Shown here: positions 1 through 8,185 of the stretch, one piece after another
How positions within the stretch are numbered: position 1 is the first letter of the stretch
Layout of the letters: every line of letters starts with the position of its first letter
From: Stenotrophomonas sepilia
GTDB lineage: Bacteria; Pseudomonadota; Gammaproteobacteria; Xanthomonadales; Xanthomonadaceae
Direction: 5' to 3'
Assembly (NCBI RefSeq): GCF_003244875.1
Contig: NZ_LXXZ01000040.1
Coordinates: forward strand, 62,001 to 126,000
DNA length: 64,000 nt
Notes under the pieces: generated by a model
Seen by the model: only the letters and a program-made list of their open reading frames with translations
Told to the model about the DNA's origin: nothing
Databases searched by the model: none
Program-made: the position numbers and the translations under genes

Positions 1-1006
1 CGCAGGCCATCCAGAACATGCGCCAGCGCTGCCACCAGATCTTCGCCGCCGCCTGGCCGTAGGTTGCGACCAGTACCGGCATCACCGCCTCGCGGGCCGC
101 ATCCTGGTTGGCCAGCCAATGGTCGGCGGTGCGCTGGTAGTGGGTGCCGTCCAGCAGCCAGCGCTGATCGAGTCGCAGGTCGCGCTGGAAATGCAGCAGC
201 GTGTCAGCGGCCGGCATCAGGCCGCCGGTGAAGAAATGGCGCCCCATCCAGTTGTCGCCGCCCTCGGTCTCGAACGGGTACATCAGCGTGCGATGGGCGA
301 AGATGTGCACGAACAGCGCGCCGTCGGGCTTCAGCCACTGCGCGATGTGCGCCAGCAGTCGCTGGTAGTTGCGCACATGTTCGAACATTTCCACCGAGAC
401 ACAGCGATCGAAGCGTGCCGTGGGCAGCTCAAGCTGGTTGACGTCGCAGGTCAGCACCTCGACGTTGTGCAGGCCCCTGGCCTGGCACTGCGCCATGATG
501 TGCTGGCGTTGGCTGTGCGAGTTGGACACCGCAGTGATGTTGGCCTGCCGATAGCGTTCGGCCATCCACAGGGTCAGCGAACCCCAGCCACAGCCCAGTT
601 CGAGAATCTGCTGGCCGTCGGCAAGTCCGGCGCGCTGGCCATACAGTTCCAGCATCGCTTCCTCAGCCTGCTCCAGCGTTTCGCGCCCGGTAGGGTAGTA
701 GCAGCTGCTGTACTTCAGCCGCTTGCCCAGGCAGGCCTGGAAGAATGCCGCGGGAACTTCGTAGTGCTGGCGGTTGGCCGCGTCGGTATGCAATGCGAGC
801 GGACTGTCGGTCAGTTCTGCGATGCAACGGCTGAAGCGCGCGGACTGTGCCTCGATACCCCCCGCCGATTCCTCGTGCAGGCGTTGCGCGCACAGGCGCC
901 GGATGCCTGCACGCAGCGCCGCATCGGGAACCAGCCCGCGTTCGGCCCAGGCGATCAGCCCGGTTTCCGCATCTTCAGCCGGATTCAGTGACGGGATCGC
1001 GCTCAT
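1..1006 (-). CDS. CFA-synthase-like SAM-dependent methyltransferase (partial, 3' end outside window)
   Basis: The first 335 residues are visible and the gene runs off the left edge. A class I methyltransferase fold is shown by the SAM-binding motif LELGCGWGSLTLW near the middle, followed by SVEMFEHV and WLKPDGALFVHIF. These are typical of the cyclopropane-fatty-acid-synthase superfamily (MycolicPC/CMAS type). The N-terminal part (about 90 residues) is helical and carries the HYEVPAAFF segment that precedes the SAM domain in this family. The ATG at 1006 overlaps the upstream DUF1295 stop by 4 nt (ATGA), so it is the last visible gene of a translationally coupled lipid-modification operon. It probably methylates an acyl chain of phospholipid at the inner membrane. 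Whether the product is a cyclopropane, a branched or a furan-precursor acyl chain cannot be read from the sequence. Confidence 0.85.
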   Translation of the reverse strand, partial: MSAIPSLNPAEDAETGLIAWAERGLVPDAALRAGIRRLCAQRLHEESAGGIEAQSARFSRCIAELTDSPLALHTDAANRQHYEVPAAFFQACLGKRLKYSSCYYPTGRETLEQAEEAMLELYGQRAGLADGQQILELGCGWGSLTLWMAERYRQANITAVSNSHSQRQHIMAQCQARGLHNVEVLTCDVNQLELPTARFDRCVSVEMFEHVRNYQRLLAHIAQWLKPDGALFVHIFAHRTLMYPFETEGGDNWMGRHFFTGGLMPAADTLLHFQRDLRLDQRWLLDGTHYQRTADHWLANQDAAREAVMPVLVATYGQAAAKIWWQRWRMFWMAC

Positions 1007-1788
1007 GCGGAATGCTCCTTGGAAGAACGGGGGAACCAGGGAAAGAACATCGGCGTGCTGCGCTGGTAGGCACGGTAGTCGTCGCCGCGGCTGCGCAACG
1101 CCTGCTTCTCGGTGAAGGGGATGCCGCTGAGATAGCGCAGGAACAGATACATCAGCAGCGGCCCGGCCCACGCCAGCCACCACAGGGGGGAACCGACGGC
1201 GAGCAGCACATAGGTGAACCAGTGCAGCCACTCGAAGAAGTAGTTGGGGTGGCGTGAATAACGCCAGAGCCCCTCGCGGCAAGTGCGGCCCTTGTTCGCC
1301 GGGTCGGCACGGAAACGTGCGAGCTGGCGGTCGGCCAGGCTCTCGCCGCCGACGCTCAACAGCCAGGCCAGTGCTGCGGCGACTGTCCACGGTGTCAGGC
1401 CGGCATGGGAATTGGCTGCCACCGCAACGAAGGGCAGAGCGAACAGCACGACCAGCAGCGCCTGCGCCATGAAGAAGCCAAAGATCTTGCCCTGGTGGCT
1501 CTGCCAGTGTTCGCGCAGATAACGGTAGCGCCCGTCTTCGGGTTCACTACGGACCCGGCGCCACAGGTGCAGCGCCAACCGGCCGCCCCACAGGCCGCCG
1601 AGCAGGCCCAACGCAACCCGAGGCAACATCGCGCCATCGCCGAGCAGCGCCAGCAGCAGGGCCGAGGCACCCACGCACTTGGCCCAGAGCACGTCGACAA
1701 CGCCGATGTTCTGGTGGCGGCGCTGCCAGGCCCAGCCCCAGCTCATCACCAGCACGGCATACAGCAGTACCCACAGCAGATTGATCAT
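1003..1788 (-). CDS. DUF1295 membrane protein (steroid-reductase-like fold)
   Basis: A 261-residue polytopic membrane protein with about six hydrophobic segments. The C-terminal signature WRYSRHPNYFFEWLHWFTY is the hallmark of DUF1295 and related 5-alpha-reductase or isoprenylcysteine-methyltransferase-like proteins. This motif usually binds a reduced nicotinamide or SAM cofactor at the membrane face. The ATG at 1788 overlaps the stop of the DUF2878 gene by 4 nt and its own stop overlaps the next start by 4 nt, which fixes both ends. A much longer frame exists upstream but it only reads through the neighbouring gene. In this operon it could reduce or methylate a lipid intermediate. That role is inference from context. 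Confidence 0.85.
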   Translation of the reverse strand: MINLLWVLLYAVLVMSWGWAWQRRHQNIGVVDVLWAKCVGASALLLALLGDGAMLPRVALGLLGGLWGGRLALHLWRRVRSEPEDGRYRYLREHWQSHQGKIFGFFMAQALLVVLFALPFVAVAANSHAGLTPWTVAAALAWLLSVGGESLADRQLARFRADPANKGRTCREGLWRYSRHPNYFFEWLHWFTYVLLAVGSPLWWLAWAGPLLMYLFLRYLSGIPFTEKQALRSRGDDYRAYQRSTPMFFPWFPRSSKEHSA

Positions 1789-2330
1789 GACGATGCTCCG
1801 GCCAGGGAGGGCGGGGTGGTGCGAGAGCCGCGACGCGCGGTGACGCACAGCAGCGAAAGCGCGATGCTCCAGCCCGCACCCAACACCAGCAGGCCCTGCC
1901 ACGTGGGTGCGGCGAAACGGACCGCATCGAAACCGCGCGCTGCGGAGAGATAGGCCAGCGGTGCCAACAGCAGGCCGAACAGAGCCGGCAAGGCCGGGTG
2001 GCGCAGCAGGAAGCGCATCGAGGTGGTCAGCGTCATCGCGAACGCGGCCCACAGCGCCATGATCCAGGGGGGCGGCACCCAGCCCAGCGGGGCGGCGGCG
2101 TAGCGCACGGTGCCGCTGGCGGCGGCGCTGGCATCGACCAGCCATGCGCAGGCCAGTGCCAACACCATCAACCGAAGGTCCAGCCGTGGTTGCGGCGACG
2201 TCAGCAGCTGGCTGCCGATGTAGAGAGAGGCTGCCAGCAACGCCGGCCACTGCCAGCCGCGCCCGGCGCCGGCTACGGCGCACAGCCAGACCAGCTGGTT
2301 GCCAAGCAGATTGGGCCAGAACCTGCGCAT
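1785..2330 (-). CDS. DUF2878 family membrane protein
   Basis: A 181-residue, very hydrophobic protein with about five predicted transmembrane helices. The order WPNLLGNQLVWL at the N-terminus, then GRGWQWPA and a Pro/Trp-rich VPPPWIMALWAAFAMTL segment, matches the DUF2878 family. That family is commonly found beside cyclopropane-fatty-acid synthase and DUF1365 genes in proteobacteria. No catalytic residues are recognisable. It starts one nucleotide after the CFA synthase stop and ends in a 4-nt overlap with DUF1295. It is therefore an obligate operon member and a candidate membrane partner or lipid-presenting subunit of the pathway. Exact function is unknown. Confidence 0.75.
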   Translation of the reverse strand: MRRFWPNLLGNQLVWLCAVAGAGRGWQWPALLAASLYIGSQLLTSPQPRLDLRLMVLALACAWLVDASAAASGTVRYAAAPLGWVPPPWIMALWAAFAMTLTTSMRFLLRHPALPALFGLLLAPLAYLSAARGFDAVRFAAPTWQGLLVLGAGWSIALSLLCVTARRGSRTTPPSLAGASS

Positions 2331-2331
2331 C

Positions 2332-3591
2332 TCAGCTGCCTTGGCCCGATGAGGCGCCCGGGCGATGCCCCGGGCGCGCCATCAGCAGATGGGAGACCCC
2401 GATCGAGCGCTCCAGGAAGCCGCCCTCGCAGTAGGCCAGGTAGAACTCCCACAGGCGGCAGAAGCGCGTATCGAAGCCCTGCGCCTGCACGTCGGGCAAC
2501 CGGGCGAGGAAGCGCTGGCGCCAGGCGCGCAGGGTCAGCGCGTAGGAGTGACCGAAGTCCTGCTGGGCGATCAGCTGCAGGTCGCTGGACCGCGTTTTGG
2601 CGGCCATGATCGCGTTGATCGACGGAATGAAGCTGCCGGGGAACACATAGCGCTTGATGTAGTCTACGCTGCGCCGGGCCTGCTCGTAGCGATGGTCCTC
2701 GATGGTGATGGCCTGCAGCAGGGCAACGCCATCAGGCTTGAGCAGGCGCTGCAGCGTGGCCATGTAGGTGTCCAGGTATTCTGCGCCGATGGCTTCGATC
2801 ATCTCGATCGACACCAGCTTGTCGAACTGGCCCTGCAGGTCGCGGTAGTCCTGCATCAGCAGCGTGACCTGGTCCTGCAGGCCGGCCGCCTGCACGCGCT
2901 GGGCAGCCAGCGCGTGCTGCTCGGCGGAGATGGTGGTGGTGGTGACGTGGCAGCCGTAGTGCTGCGCCGCGTGCAGCGCAAAACCACCCCAGCCGGTGCC
3001 GATCTCCACCACGCGATCGCCCGGCTTGAGCTGGAGCTGCTGGCAGATGCGGTCCAGCTTGCGCCGGGAGGCGGATTCCAGCGACTCGTCTTCTGTGTCG
3101 AACAGGGCTGAGGAATACATCAGGTCCGGCGACAGGAACAGGGCAAAGAAGTCGTTGCCAAGGTCGTAGTGCGCGGCAATGTTGCGGCGGCTGCCTTCAC
3201 GGCTGTTGCGGCGCAGGCGGTTCCAGCCGCGCAGCAGCCAGCCACCCACGCGGGCCGGGCCGCGCTCCATGCCGTCGAGCAGGTCGCGATTGCGTACCAG
3301 CAGCCGGATCAGCGCCACCAGGTCATCGCAGTGCCATTCCCCCTGTATGTAGCTTTCACCTGCGCCCACGCTGCCTTGCGCTGCAACCTTGCGGTAGAAC
3401 GCCGGGTCATCGATGGTGACGGTCACCTGCAGCTCGCCATGGGCATCGCCCAGCCAGACTTCGCCGAGTGCATCACGCACGCACAGGCGGCCGTCGCGCA
3501 TGGGGGCAAGCTGTTGCAGCAGGCGGCGGCGCAGGAAGGCATCCAAGGCGCCGGGACGTGGCAGGGCGACCAGGGGAGTCATCGAGTTCAT
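2332..3591 (-). CDS. cfa: Cyclopropane-fatty-acyl-phospholipid synthase
   Basis: A full-length 419-residue CFA synthase. It transfers the methylene group from S-adenosylmethionine to a cis double bond of membrane phospholipid acyl chains. Visible landmarks are the N-terminal lipid-binding part with VGAGESYIQGEWHCDDL, the start of the catalytic domain RRNIAAHYDLGNDFF, the SAM motif VVEIGTGWGGFALHA (about residues 196-210), IEMIEAIG, KRYVFPGSFIPS, and the C-terminal FYLAYCEGGF common to the family. The ATG at 3591 overlaps the DUF1365 stop by 4 nt. A second ATG three codons in is an alternative start. The order DUF1365-CFA-DUF2878-DUF1295 is a recurring gene neighbourhood. Here the whole set sits behind an ECF-type promoter upstream of the desaturase. 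Confidence 0.95.
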   Translation of the reverse strand: MNSMTPLVALPRPGALDAFLRRRLLQQLAPMRDGRLCVRDALGEVWLGDAHGELQVTVTIDDPAFYRKVAAQGSVGAGESYIQGEWHCDDLVALIRLLVRNRDLLDGMERGPARVGGWLLRGWNRLRRNSREGSRRNIAAHYDLGNDFFALFLSPDLMYSSALFDTEDESLESASRRKLDRICQQLQLKPGDRVVEIGTGWGGFALHAAQHYGCHVTTTTISAEQHALAAQRVQAAGLQDQVTLLMQDYRDLQGQFDKLVSIEMIEAIGAEYLDTYMATLQRLLKPDGVALLQAITIEDHRYEQARRSVDYIKRYVFPGSFIPSINAIMAAKTRSSDLQLIAQQDFGHSYALTLRAWRQRFLARLPDVQAQGFDTRFCRLWEFYLAYCEGGFLERSIGVSHLLMARPGHRPGASSGQGS

Positions 3592-4355
3592 CGCGGTTTC
3601 TCGGCAAGGGCAGGGTGGTCATGCACGGGGTTGCGTTTCAGCCACAGCCGCAGCGCGTGCCAGTGGATGGCGGCCATCACCTGCAGGGTCATCAAGGGAT
3701 AGCAGGCCAGGACCCGGGCCAGCCCGCGGCCGTCCAGGGCGTGTCGCTGCATGGCCTGGGTGGCATCAAACTGGCGAACGCCTTGGCGCCAGACCTGCAT
3801 GTGCACGCGCAGATCATCATCTGGGCGGTTGAACCGCCAGTCGTAGTGGCAATCCATCGGCATGAACGGCGAGACATGGAAGCGCTTGTCGAACCGCCAG
3901 CGCAGCGAGGCGCCTTCGTGGGTGGCCGTGGCGACTGGCAGCACATAGGCGTGCCGTTCCTTCCAGGGCGTATTGGTGATCTCGGCGACGATGCAGTCCA
4001 GGGTGCTGCCATCGGACTGGTAGCAGTAGTAGAAGCTGACCGGGTTGAATACGTGCCCGCCGAAGCGAAGGTGGGTGAGCAGGCGTACCGGGCCGGCAGG
4101 CCGATAGCCCAGGGTAGCCGCAGCATGATCGCGCACCGCATCGGCCAGCGGTTGTGCGGGATTGCCGAAGTAGTCGCTGCGGCGGAACTCGGCCAGGTTG
4201 CGGCGATTGACCGACCACAGCCAGCGCCCGGCGAACACGGTCTCCAGCTCGTCCAGATCGAGCAGCAGCTGCGCGATCGGATAGCGGAACGCGTGGGGCT
4301 GCGGATGATGCCGTCGGTGCATCACCTGCCCGAAGTAGAGTGCGCTGGCACTCAC
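3588..4355 (-). CDS. DUF1365 family protein
   Basis: 255 residues. The family hallmarks are all present: LYFGQVMHRRHHPQPHAFRY near the N-terminus, VRLLTHLRFGGHVFNPVSFY in the middle, then EITNTPWKERHAYVLP and the KRFHVSPFMPMDCHY block. DUF1365 genes are almost always next to cyclopropane-fatty-acid synthase and an FAD-dependent oxidoreductase, exactly as here. The His/Asn-rich conserved blocks look like an active site, but no reaction is established that I can cite confidently. Start and stop each overlap a neighbour by 4 nt, so it is co-translated with the genes on both sides. A role in making a modified (cyclopropane- or furan-type) fatty acid is inferred from context. Confidence 0.88.
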   Translation of the reverse strand: MSASALYFGQVMHRRHHPQPHAFRYPIAQLLLDLDELETVFAGRWLWSVNRRNLAEFRRSDYFGNPAQPLADAVRDHAAATLGYRPAGPVRLLTHLRFGGHVFNPVSFYYCYQSDGSTLDCIVAEITNTPWKERHAYVLPVATATHEGASLRWRFDKRFHVSPFMPMDCHYDWRFNRPDDDLRVHMQVWRQGVRQFDATQAMQRHALDGRGLARVLACYPLMTLQVMAAIHWHALRLWLKRNPVHDHPALAEKPR

Positions 4356-5629
4356 GCTGCCACCTCGCCGGGCGCAACGCTGTCAAGGTGCGCGGTGCAC
4401 TCGCGCATCGCGTCCACCACGCGGCGGGCGCTGCGGATGCCGTCTTCGTGGAAGCCCCAGCCCCAGTATGCGCCGGCGAACCAGGTGTGGCGGCGGCCCT
4501 GCAGCTCTGCCCAGCGCTGCTGGGCGCGGATAGCGGCATGATCGTGCACCGGGTGGGCATAGTGCAGCCTGCGCAGCACCTTGGCCGGATCAATCGCCTC
4601 GCTGCGGTTGAGGGTCACGACCAGCGGGGTGTCACCGGGCAGGCCCTGCAGGAGGTTCATGCAATAGCTGACCGTACAGGGCGCGCCTGGATCCCTGGGC
4701 ACGTGTGCATTCCATGCAGCCCATGCTTTGCGGTTGCGCGGCAGCAACGATGCATCGGTATGCAGTACTGCTTCGTTGGGCTGGTAGCGGATGGCGCCGA
4801 GTACTTCGCGTTCGACCTGATCGGCGTCATGCAGCAGGGCAAGCGCCTGGTCGCTGTGGCACGCCAGGATGACCTCGTCGAACCCCTCCACGCCGGCCGC
4901 GCTGTGCACGCGCGCGCCGCACGGCATGCGTTCGACCGAGTGAACCGGGCATTCCAGCCGCTCACGCACCCGCCAGCGGGCGCGAAGGGCATCGACATAG
5001 CGTGCCGAGCCACCGCTGACCACCCGCCAGGGTGCGCGCCCGGTCATCTGCAGCATCTGGTGGTTGGCCATGAACTGGGCCAGGTAGCGGGCCGGGAACT
5101 GCATGACCGTGGCGGTCGGTGACGACCATAGTGCCGAAGCCATCGGCAGCAGGTGCTCGTCGATGAAAGCGGTGCCGTAGCGCTGGCCGCGCAGGTACTG
5201 GCCCAGTGTCGGGCCTTCGTCTTCCGCCAGCAGCAGCGGCGCATCCCGGTAGAACCGGCGCAGGTCGGCCAGCATTCCCCAGAAACGTGGCGAAACCAGA
5301 TTGCGACGTTGGCAGAACAGACCATCCAGCGAAGTGGCGTTGTACTCGACGCCACTTCGCTCGCTGTGCATGGAGAAGCTCATGGTGGTCGGCTGCGAGG
5401 CCACACCCAGTTCTTCGAACAGTGCCGTCAGCAGTGGGTAGTGCAGGGGATTGAAGACGATGAAACCGGTATCCACCGCCATGCGCGTGCCGTCCACCTG
5501 CACGTCATGGGTGTGGGTATGCCCGCCCAGGTAATCGTTGGCCTCGAACAGCGTCACTTCGTGTTCGCCGTCCAGCCACCAGGCACTGGCCAGGCCTGCA
5601 ATGCCGGAGCCGATGATCGCGATGCGCAT
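4352..5629 (-). CDS. FAD/NAD(P)-binding amine-oxidase-like oxidoreductase
   Basis: 425 residues with a canonical N-terminal dinucleotide-binding fold. GSGIAG is at residues 7-12, followed by an acidic FEA at the end of beta-2 and the flavin motif LGGHTHTHDV. The later VVSGGSARYVDALR and CHSDQALALL blocks, and the C-terminal WFAGAYWGWGFHEDGIRSA, place it in the COG2907 group of predicted FAD-dependent oxidoreductases that accompany DUF1365 and CFA synthase. It probably oxidises or desaturates a lipid-linked intermediate. The gene begins one nucleotide after the desaturase stop and ends with a 4-nt overlap into DUF1365. It is cytosolic or peripheral, since no signal peptide or membrane helix is evident. 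Confidence 0.87.
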   Translation of the reverse strand: MRIAIIGSGIAGLASAWWLDGEHEVTLFEANDYLGGHTHTHDVQVDGTRMAVDTGFIVFNPLHYPLLTALFEELGVASQPTTMSFSMHSERSGVEYNATSLDGLFCQRRNLVSPRFWGMLADLRRFYRDAPLLLAEDEGPTLGQYLRGQRYGTAFIDEHLLPMASALWSSPTATVMQFPARYLAQFMANHQMLQMTGRAPWRVVSGGSARYVDALRARWRVRERLECPVHSVERMPCGARVHSAAGVEGFDEVILACHSDQALALLHDADQVEREVLGAIRYQPNEAVLHTDASLLPRNRKAWAAWNAHVPRDPGAPCTVSYCMNLLQGLPGDTPLVVTLNRSEAIDPAKVLRRLHYAHPVHDHAAIRAQQRWAELQGRRHTWFAGAYWGWGFHEDGIRSARRVVDAMRECTAHLDSVAPGEVAA

Positions 5630-5630
5630 G

Positions 5631-6581
5631 TCAGTACCTCGCCTTGGCCAGTACCCACTCGGGGATGGGCTTGAGCCCCCTCACCAGGCCCATGGCCGCC
5701 ATTGCGCGCAGCCCGTACCAGGTCAGGTCGATCTCCCACCAGCGGAACCCTTGGCGGACGGTCCCAGGGAAGAAATGGTGATTGTTGTGCCAGCCTTCAC
5801 CGAAGGTAAGCAGAGCCAGCCAGAGGTTGTTGCGGCTGTCGTCACGGGTCTCGAAGCGCCGCCGGCCAAAACGATGGGCCAGCGAGTTGATGGTAACGGT
5901 GGCGTGGAACAACACCACGGTGGAAATGAAGAAGCCCCACACCAGCAACTGCGGGCCAGAGGTGTGCAGTCCGGGCGCCCAGCGCTCCAGGCCGGCGCCG
6001 AGTGCGTACAGCGCGGCAGCCAGCAATACCGGCACCGCCGTATCAAAGCGGTCCAGCCAGCGCAGTTCCGGGAAGCGCGCCAGGTCAGGCACGCGCGATA
6101 GATCCGTGGCGAATGCCTCGCGGGTGAGGAACCAGCCCATGTGGCTGCGCCAGAAGCCGCCTTCGCGCGGCGAGTGCGGGTCCAGCGGTTGGTCGGCATG
6201 CCGATGGTGATGGCGATGGTGGGCCGCCCACCACAGCGGCCCACGTTGCACGCTGGACGCGCCGATCACCGCGAACACGAATTGCACCGTTCGCGATGCC
6301 TGGAACGTCCGGTGCGAGAAGTAGCGGTGGTAAAAGGCGGTGATCGCAAACATGCGCACTGCGTAGAGGGCTGCGGCGACGATCACTGCCGTCCACGAGA
6401 TACCTACCCAGATCACCGCGATGCAGGCCAGGTGCATCAACGCGAACGGTACGGCGCGCAGCCAGTCGATGCGTCCGGGCTCGCCAGCGGCGTGGTCTGC
6501 AGCGCTGCCGGTGTCGACCCAGCGCTTCAGGGTGCGCAGCAGGCGCCAGCGTCGGCGGGGGAGGGGCGCTACAGAGGCCAT
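5631..6581 (-). CDS. Membrane acyl-CoA/acyl-lipid desaturase (delta-9 type)
   Basis: 316 residues with the three histidine boxes of integral-membrane di-iron desaturases in order: HRYFSH (residues 85-90), HHRHHH (121-126) followed by HADQPLDPHSPREGG, and HNNHHF near residue 262. Pairs of hydrophobic helices flank the boxes as in stearoyl-CoA or delta-9 lipid desaturases. It would introduce the cis double bond that the downstream CFA-type methyltransferases modify. It is the first gene of the seven-gene operon. A YGCATCC-N16-CGTA promoter lies about 30 nt upstream of the ATG. An N-terminal Arg-rich cytosolic stretch precedes the first helix. Confidence 0.93.
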   Translation of the reverse strand: MASVAPLPRRRWRLLRTLKRWVDTGSAADHAAGEPGRIDWLRAVPFALMHLACIAVIWVGISWTAVIVAAALYAVRMFAITAFYHRYFSHRTFQASRTVQFVFAVIGASSVQRGPLWWAAHHRHHHRHADQPLDPHSPREGGFWRSHMGWFLTREAFATDLSRVPDLARFPELRWLDRFDTAVPVLLAAALYALGAGLERWAPGLHTSGPQLLVWGFFISTVVLFHATVTINSLAHRFGRRRFETRDDSRNNLWLALLTFGEGWHNNHHFFPGTVRQGFRWWEIDLTWYGLRAMAAMGLVRGLKPIPEWVLAKARY

Positions 6582-6612
6582 GGCGGATCTCGGCGGGTGT
6601 CGTGTCTTCCTC

Positions 6613-6639
6613 TACGCAGCAGTGCGCGCAATGGATGCG
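6613..6639 (-). promoter_or_regulatory. ECF (ChrR-type) sigma promoter of the desaturase operon
   Basis: Read on the minus strand: -35 CGCATCC, 16 nt spacer, -10 CGTA (continuing CGTAGA). The predicted transcription start is about 25 nt before the desaturase ATG. The element is the same, with identical spacing, as those before the secreted protein gene, the sigma gene and tspO in this window. It resembles the TGATCC...CGTA-type promoters described for the RpoE-ChrR (ECF11) group. Assignment to the local sigma factor is inference from this repetition. Confidence 0.75.
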
Positions 6640-6662
6640 GCCGACTGTGGAAAATTCCGGCT

Positions 6663-7439
6663 TCACTTGGGCATCACGCTGCAGCGTTCGACCAGCGGTT
6701 GCGCCCAGGCCTGTTGCCATTCGCTGGCGGGCCGCTCGGCCACCGGCGAGCTGAAGCGCACCGTGACCTGTGGGTAGGTGCCGCGGGTATCGCGCAGGTT
6801 GCTGGTTCCGCGGAATTCCAGCAGGCGGCGGTCGGCGCTGGCATAGACCAGCGACAGGCGCGGCGCGATGCCGCCGTACCACGTGTCCAGACTGACCTCG
6901 ATGGCCTGGGCGTCGATGCCCTGCCAGCGAACAGGGCCGGTACGCCGCACCTGCACCGGGAAGAAGCGCTGCCGCCCCGGCACCAGGAAGGGCAGGCTGA
7001 TGCGTTCACCTCGCAGCAGCGCTGGCCAATGCTGGCGCACCGCGGCGTCGAAGCCCGTGTCGATCACCGCATCCGGTGCCAGCTCAAGCCGACGCTGACG
7101 CAGCTCGCTGGCGGCATCTTCTTTCCAGGCGATCGACACCGACTCGCCACTCGCGTCGACTTCAGCGGTTTGCCCACTACGGCTGTCCTGCAGCGAATAA
7201 CCCCGGGCCTGCGGGCGGGCGCTGGCCGGCAGATGCTTGCGGGCGAAGGGGCGGCCATCCGGGCACTGATAGAGCACCCAGCGCTCGGCACCCTCCGATG
7301 GGCCGCGCCGCCAGTGCACTTCACGATAGAGCAGATCGCCCTGCGCCGAGGTGGCCACGCCCTCGTTGCGCAGCCAGGGCGCCGCCAGCGCGGCATGGGG
7401 CAGGCACAGCAGCAGCCAGGCAGTGCGCATGGTGTTCAT
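6663..7439 (-). CDS. Secreted/periplasmic protein of unknown function
   Basis: 258 residues. A clear Sec signal peptide is present (TAWLLLCLPHAALA followed by A), with cleavage expected near residue 20. The mature part is beta-rich and hydrophilic, with a DAVIDTGFD segment, a LPFLVPGRQRFFPVQVRR block and a C-terminal cysteine. I do not recognise a catalytic motif. It stands alone between the lipid operon and the divergent sigma gene and has its own ECF-type promoter 20-50 nt upstream. Its stop is about 80 nt from the desaturase start. It is therefore probably a direct target of the same sigma factor. A role in handling membrane lipid or envelope damage is a guess from co-regulation. Confidence 0.72.
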   Translation of the reverse strand: MNTMRTAWLLLCLPHAALAAPWLRNEGVATSAQGDLLYREVHWRRGPSEGAERWVLYQCPDGRPFARKHLPASARPQARGYSLQDSRSGQTAEVDASGESVSIAWKEDAASELRQRRLELAPDAVIDTGFDAAVRQHWPALLRGERISLPFLVPGRQRFFPVQVRRTGPVRWQGIDAQAIEVSLDTWYGGIAPRLSLVYASADRRLLEFRGTSNLRDTRGTYPQVTVRFSSPVAERPASEWQQAWAQPLVERCSVMPK

Positions 7440-7460
7440 CCGGTCGGGAGGCTCAGGTCA

Positions 7461-7487
7461 TACGGCGGGCGCGGCTGCTTGGATGCA
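7461..7487 (-). promoter_or_regulatory. ECF-type promoter of the secreted protein gene
   Basis: Minus-strand TGCATCC, 16 nt spacer, CGTA (CGTATG). It is back to back with the sigma-gene promoter: the two -35 boxes are only 10 nt apart. Spacing is identical to the other three copies in the window, which makes a chance match unlikely. The transcript would start about 15 nt before the ATG at 7439. Confidence 0.72.
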
Positions 7488-7497
7488 CAGTGCCTGC

Positions 7498-7526
7498 TGC
7501 ATCCAATGGCCGCCCCTGCGCGTAGA
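7498..7526 (+). promoter_or_regulatory. ECF-type autoregulatory promoter of the sigma/anti-sigma pair
   Basis: TGCATCC at 7498-7504, 16 nt, CGTAGA at 7521-7526. This is an identical architecture to the other three copies. A start site near 7533 would give a leader of about 29 nt before the ATG at 7562. It indicates positive autoregulation, the usual pattern for ECF sigma factors. Confidence 0.75.
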
Positions 7527-7561
7527 GAGGACAGACCTTCACCTGCCCGCCGCTCACGCAG

Positions 7562-8185
7562 ATGTACCCTGACGCTGCCAGCACCCTCCTCAACTTCGAT
7601 ACCGCACGCACCGTGTCCAGTTCCCAGCAGCCCAGCAGCGAGCCGACGAACTGGGCCGATGACATGGACAGTGTGGCGCGGCTGCGCGACCGCGACTGTT
7701 TCATGCGGATCTATGACTACTTCATGCCGCGGCTGTGCGTGTATCTGCGTGGCCTGGGGGCACCCGACGCCGTGGCCGAGGAAATGGCGCAGGAGTGCCT
7801 GCTGCGCCTGTGGTTGCGGGCGGCCGAGTATGATGCGGCCCAAGGCGCGCTGAGTACCTGGCTGTACCGGATCGCGCGCAACCTGCATATCGACCGCATC
7901 CGTCGAGAGCGCAGCTGGATGCAGGTGCAGGCAGCGGTGGAAGACGCCGCGGCGGTGGAAATGATCGAGCGCAGCAGCGCCGAGCAGTTCGCCGACCAGG
8001 CGCGCCTTCGCCAGCGCATCAACGAGCTGCCCGCCGTGCAGGCGAGGCTGGTGCGGATGTCCTATTTCGAGGCGAAGAGCCACAGCGAGATTGCCCAGGC
8101 GCTGGGCATGCCGCTTGGAACGGTAAAGTCACACCTGCGACGTGCGTTCCTGCAACTGCAGGCCAAAGTGGGAGGTGCGCTGTGA
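7562..8185 (+). CDS. ECF RNA polymerase sigma factor (RpoE/ChrR-partner type)
   Basis: 207 residues. Region 2 is clear (FDYF-like IYDYFMPRLCVYLRG, then VAEEMAQECLLRLW and STWLYRIARNLHIDRIRRER), and so is region 4 (VRMSYFEAKSHSEIAQALGM followed by PLGTVKSHLRRA). These define a group IV sigma factor. The partner is a ChrR-type zinc cupin anti-sigma whose GTG start overlaps this stop (GTGA at 8182-8185), so this belongs to the ECF11-like group known for singlet-oxygen responses in Rhodobacter. The N-terminal 30 residues are poorly conserved and no strong Shine-Dalgarno decides the start. An in-frame GTG at 7613 and an ATG at 7664 are alternatives. It probably directs the four YGCATCC-N16-CGTA promoters in this window. 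Confidence 0.92.
   Translation: MYPDAASTLLNFDTARTVSSSQQPSSEPTNWADDMDSVARLRDRDCFMRIYDYFMPRLCVYLRGLGAPDAVAEEMAQECLLRLWLRAAEYDAAQGALSTWLYRIARNLHIDRIRRERSWMQVQAAVEDAAAVEMIERSSAEQFADQARLRQRINELPAVQARLVRMSYFEAKSHSEIAQALGMPLGTVKSHLRRAFLQLQAKVGGAL

Noticed and set aside
119..991. 290-codon plus-strand open frame
   Set aside because: Antisense to the partial CFA-like methyltransferase, which shows the SAM motif and coupled start.
1789..2283. Upstream extension of the DUF1295 frame
   Set aside because: Runs through DUF2878 in another frame; the 4-nt ATGA overlap fixes the start at 1788.
6141..7853. 570-codon plus-strand open frame
   Set aside because: Overlaps the desaturase, its promoter, the secreted protein gene and the sigma gene; composition is that of antisense sequence.
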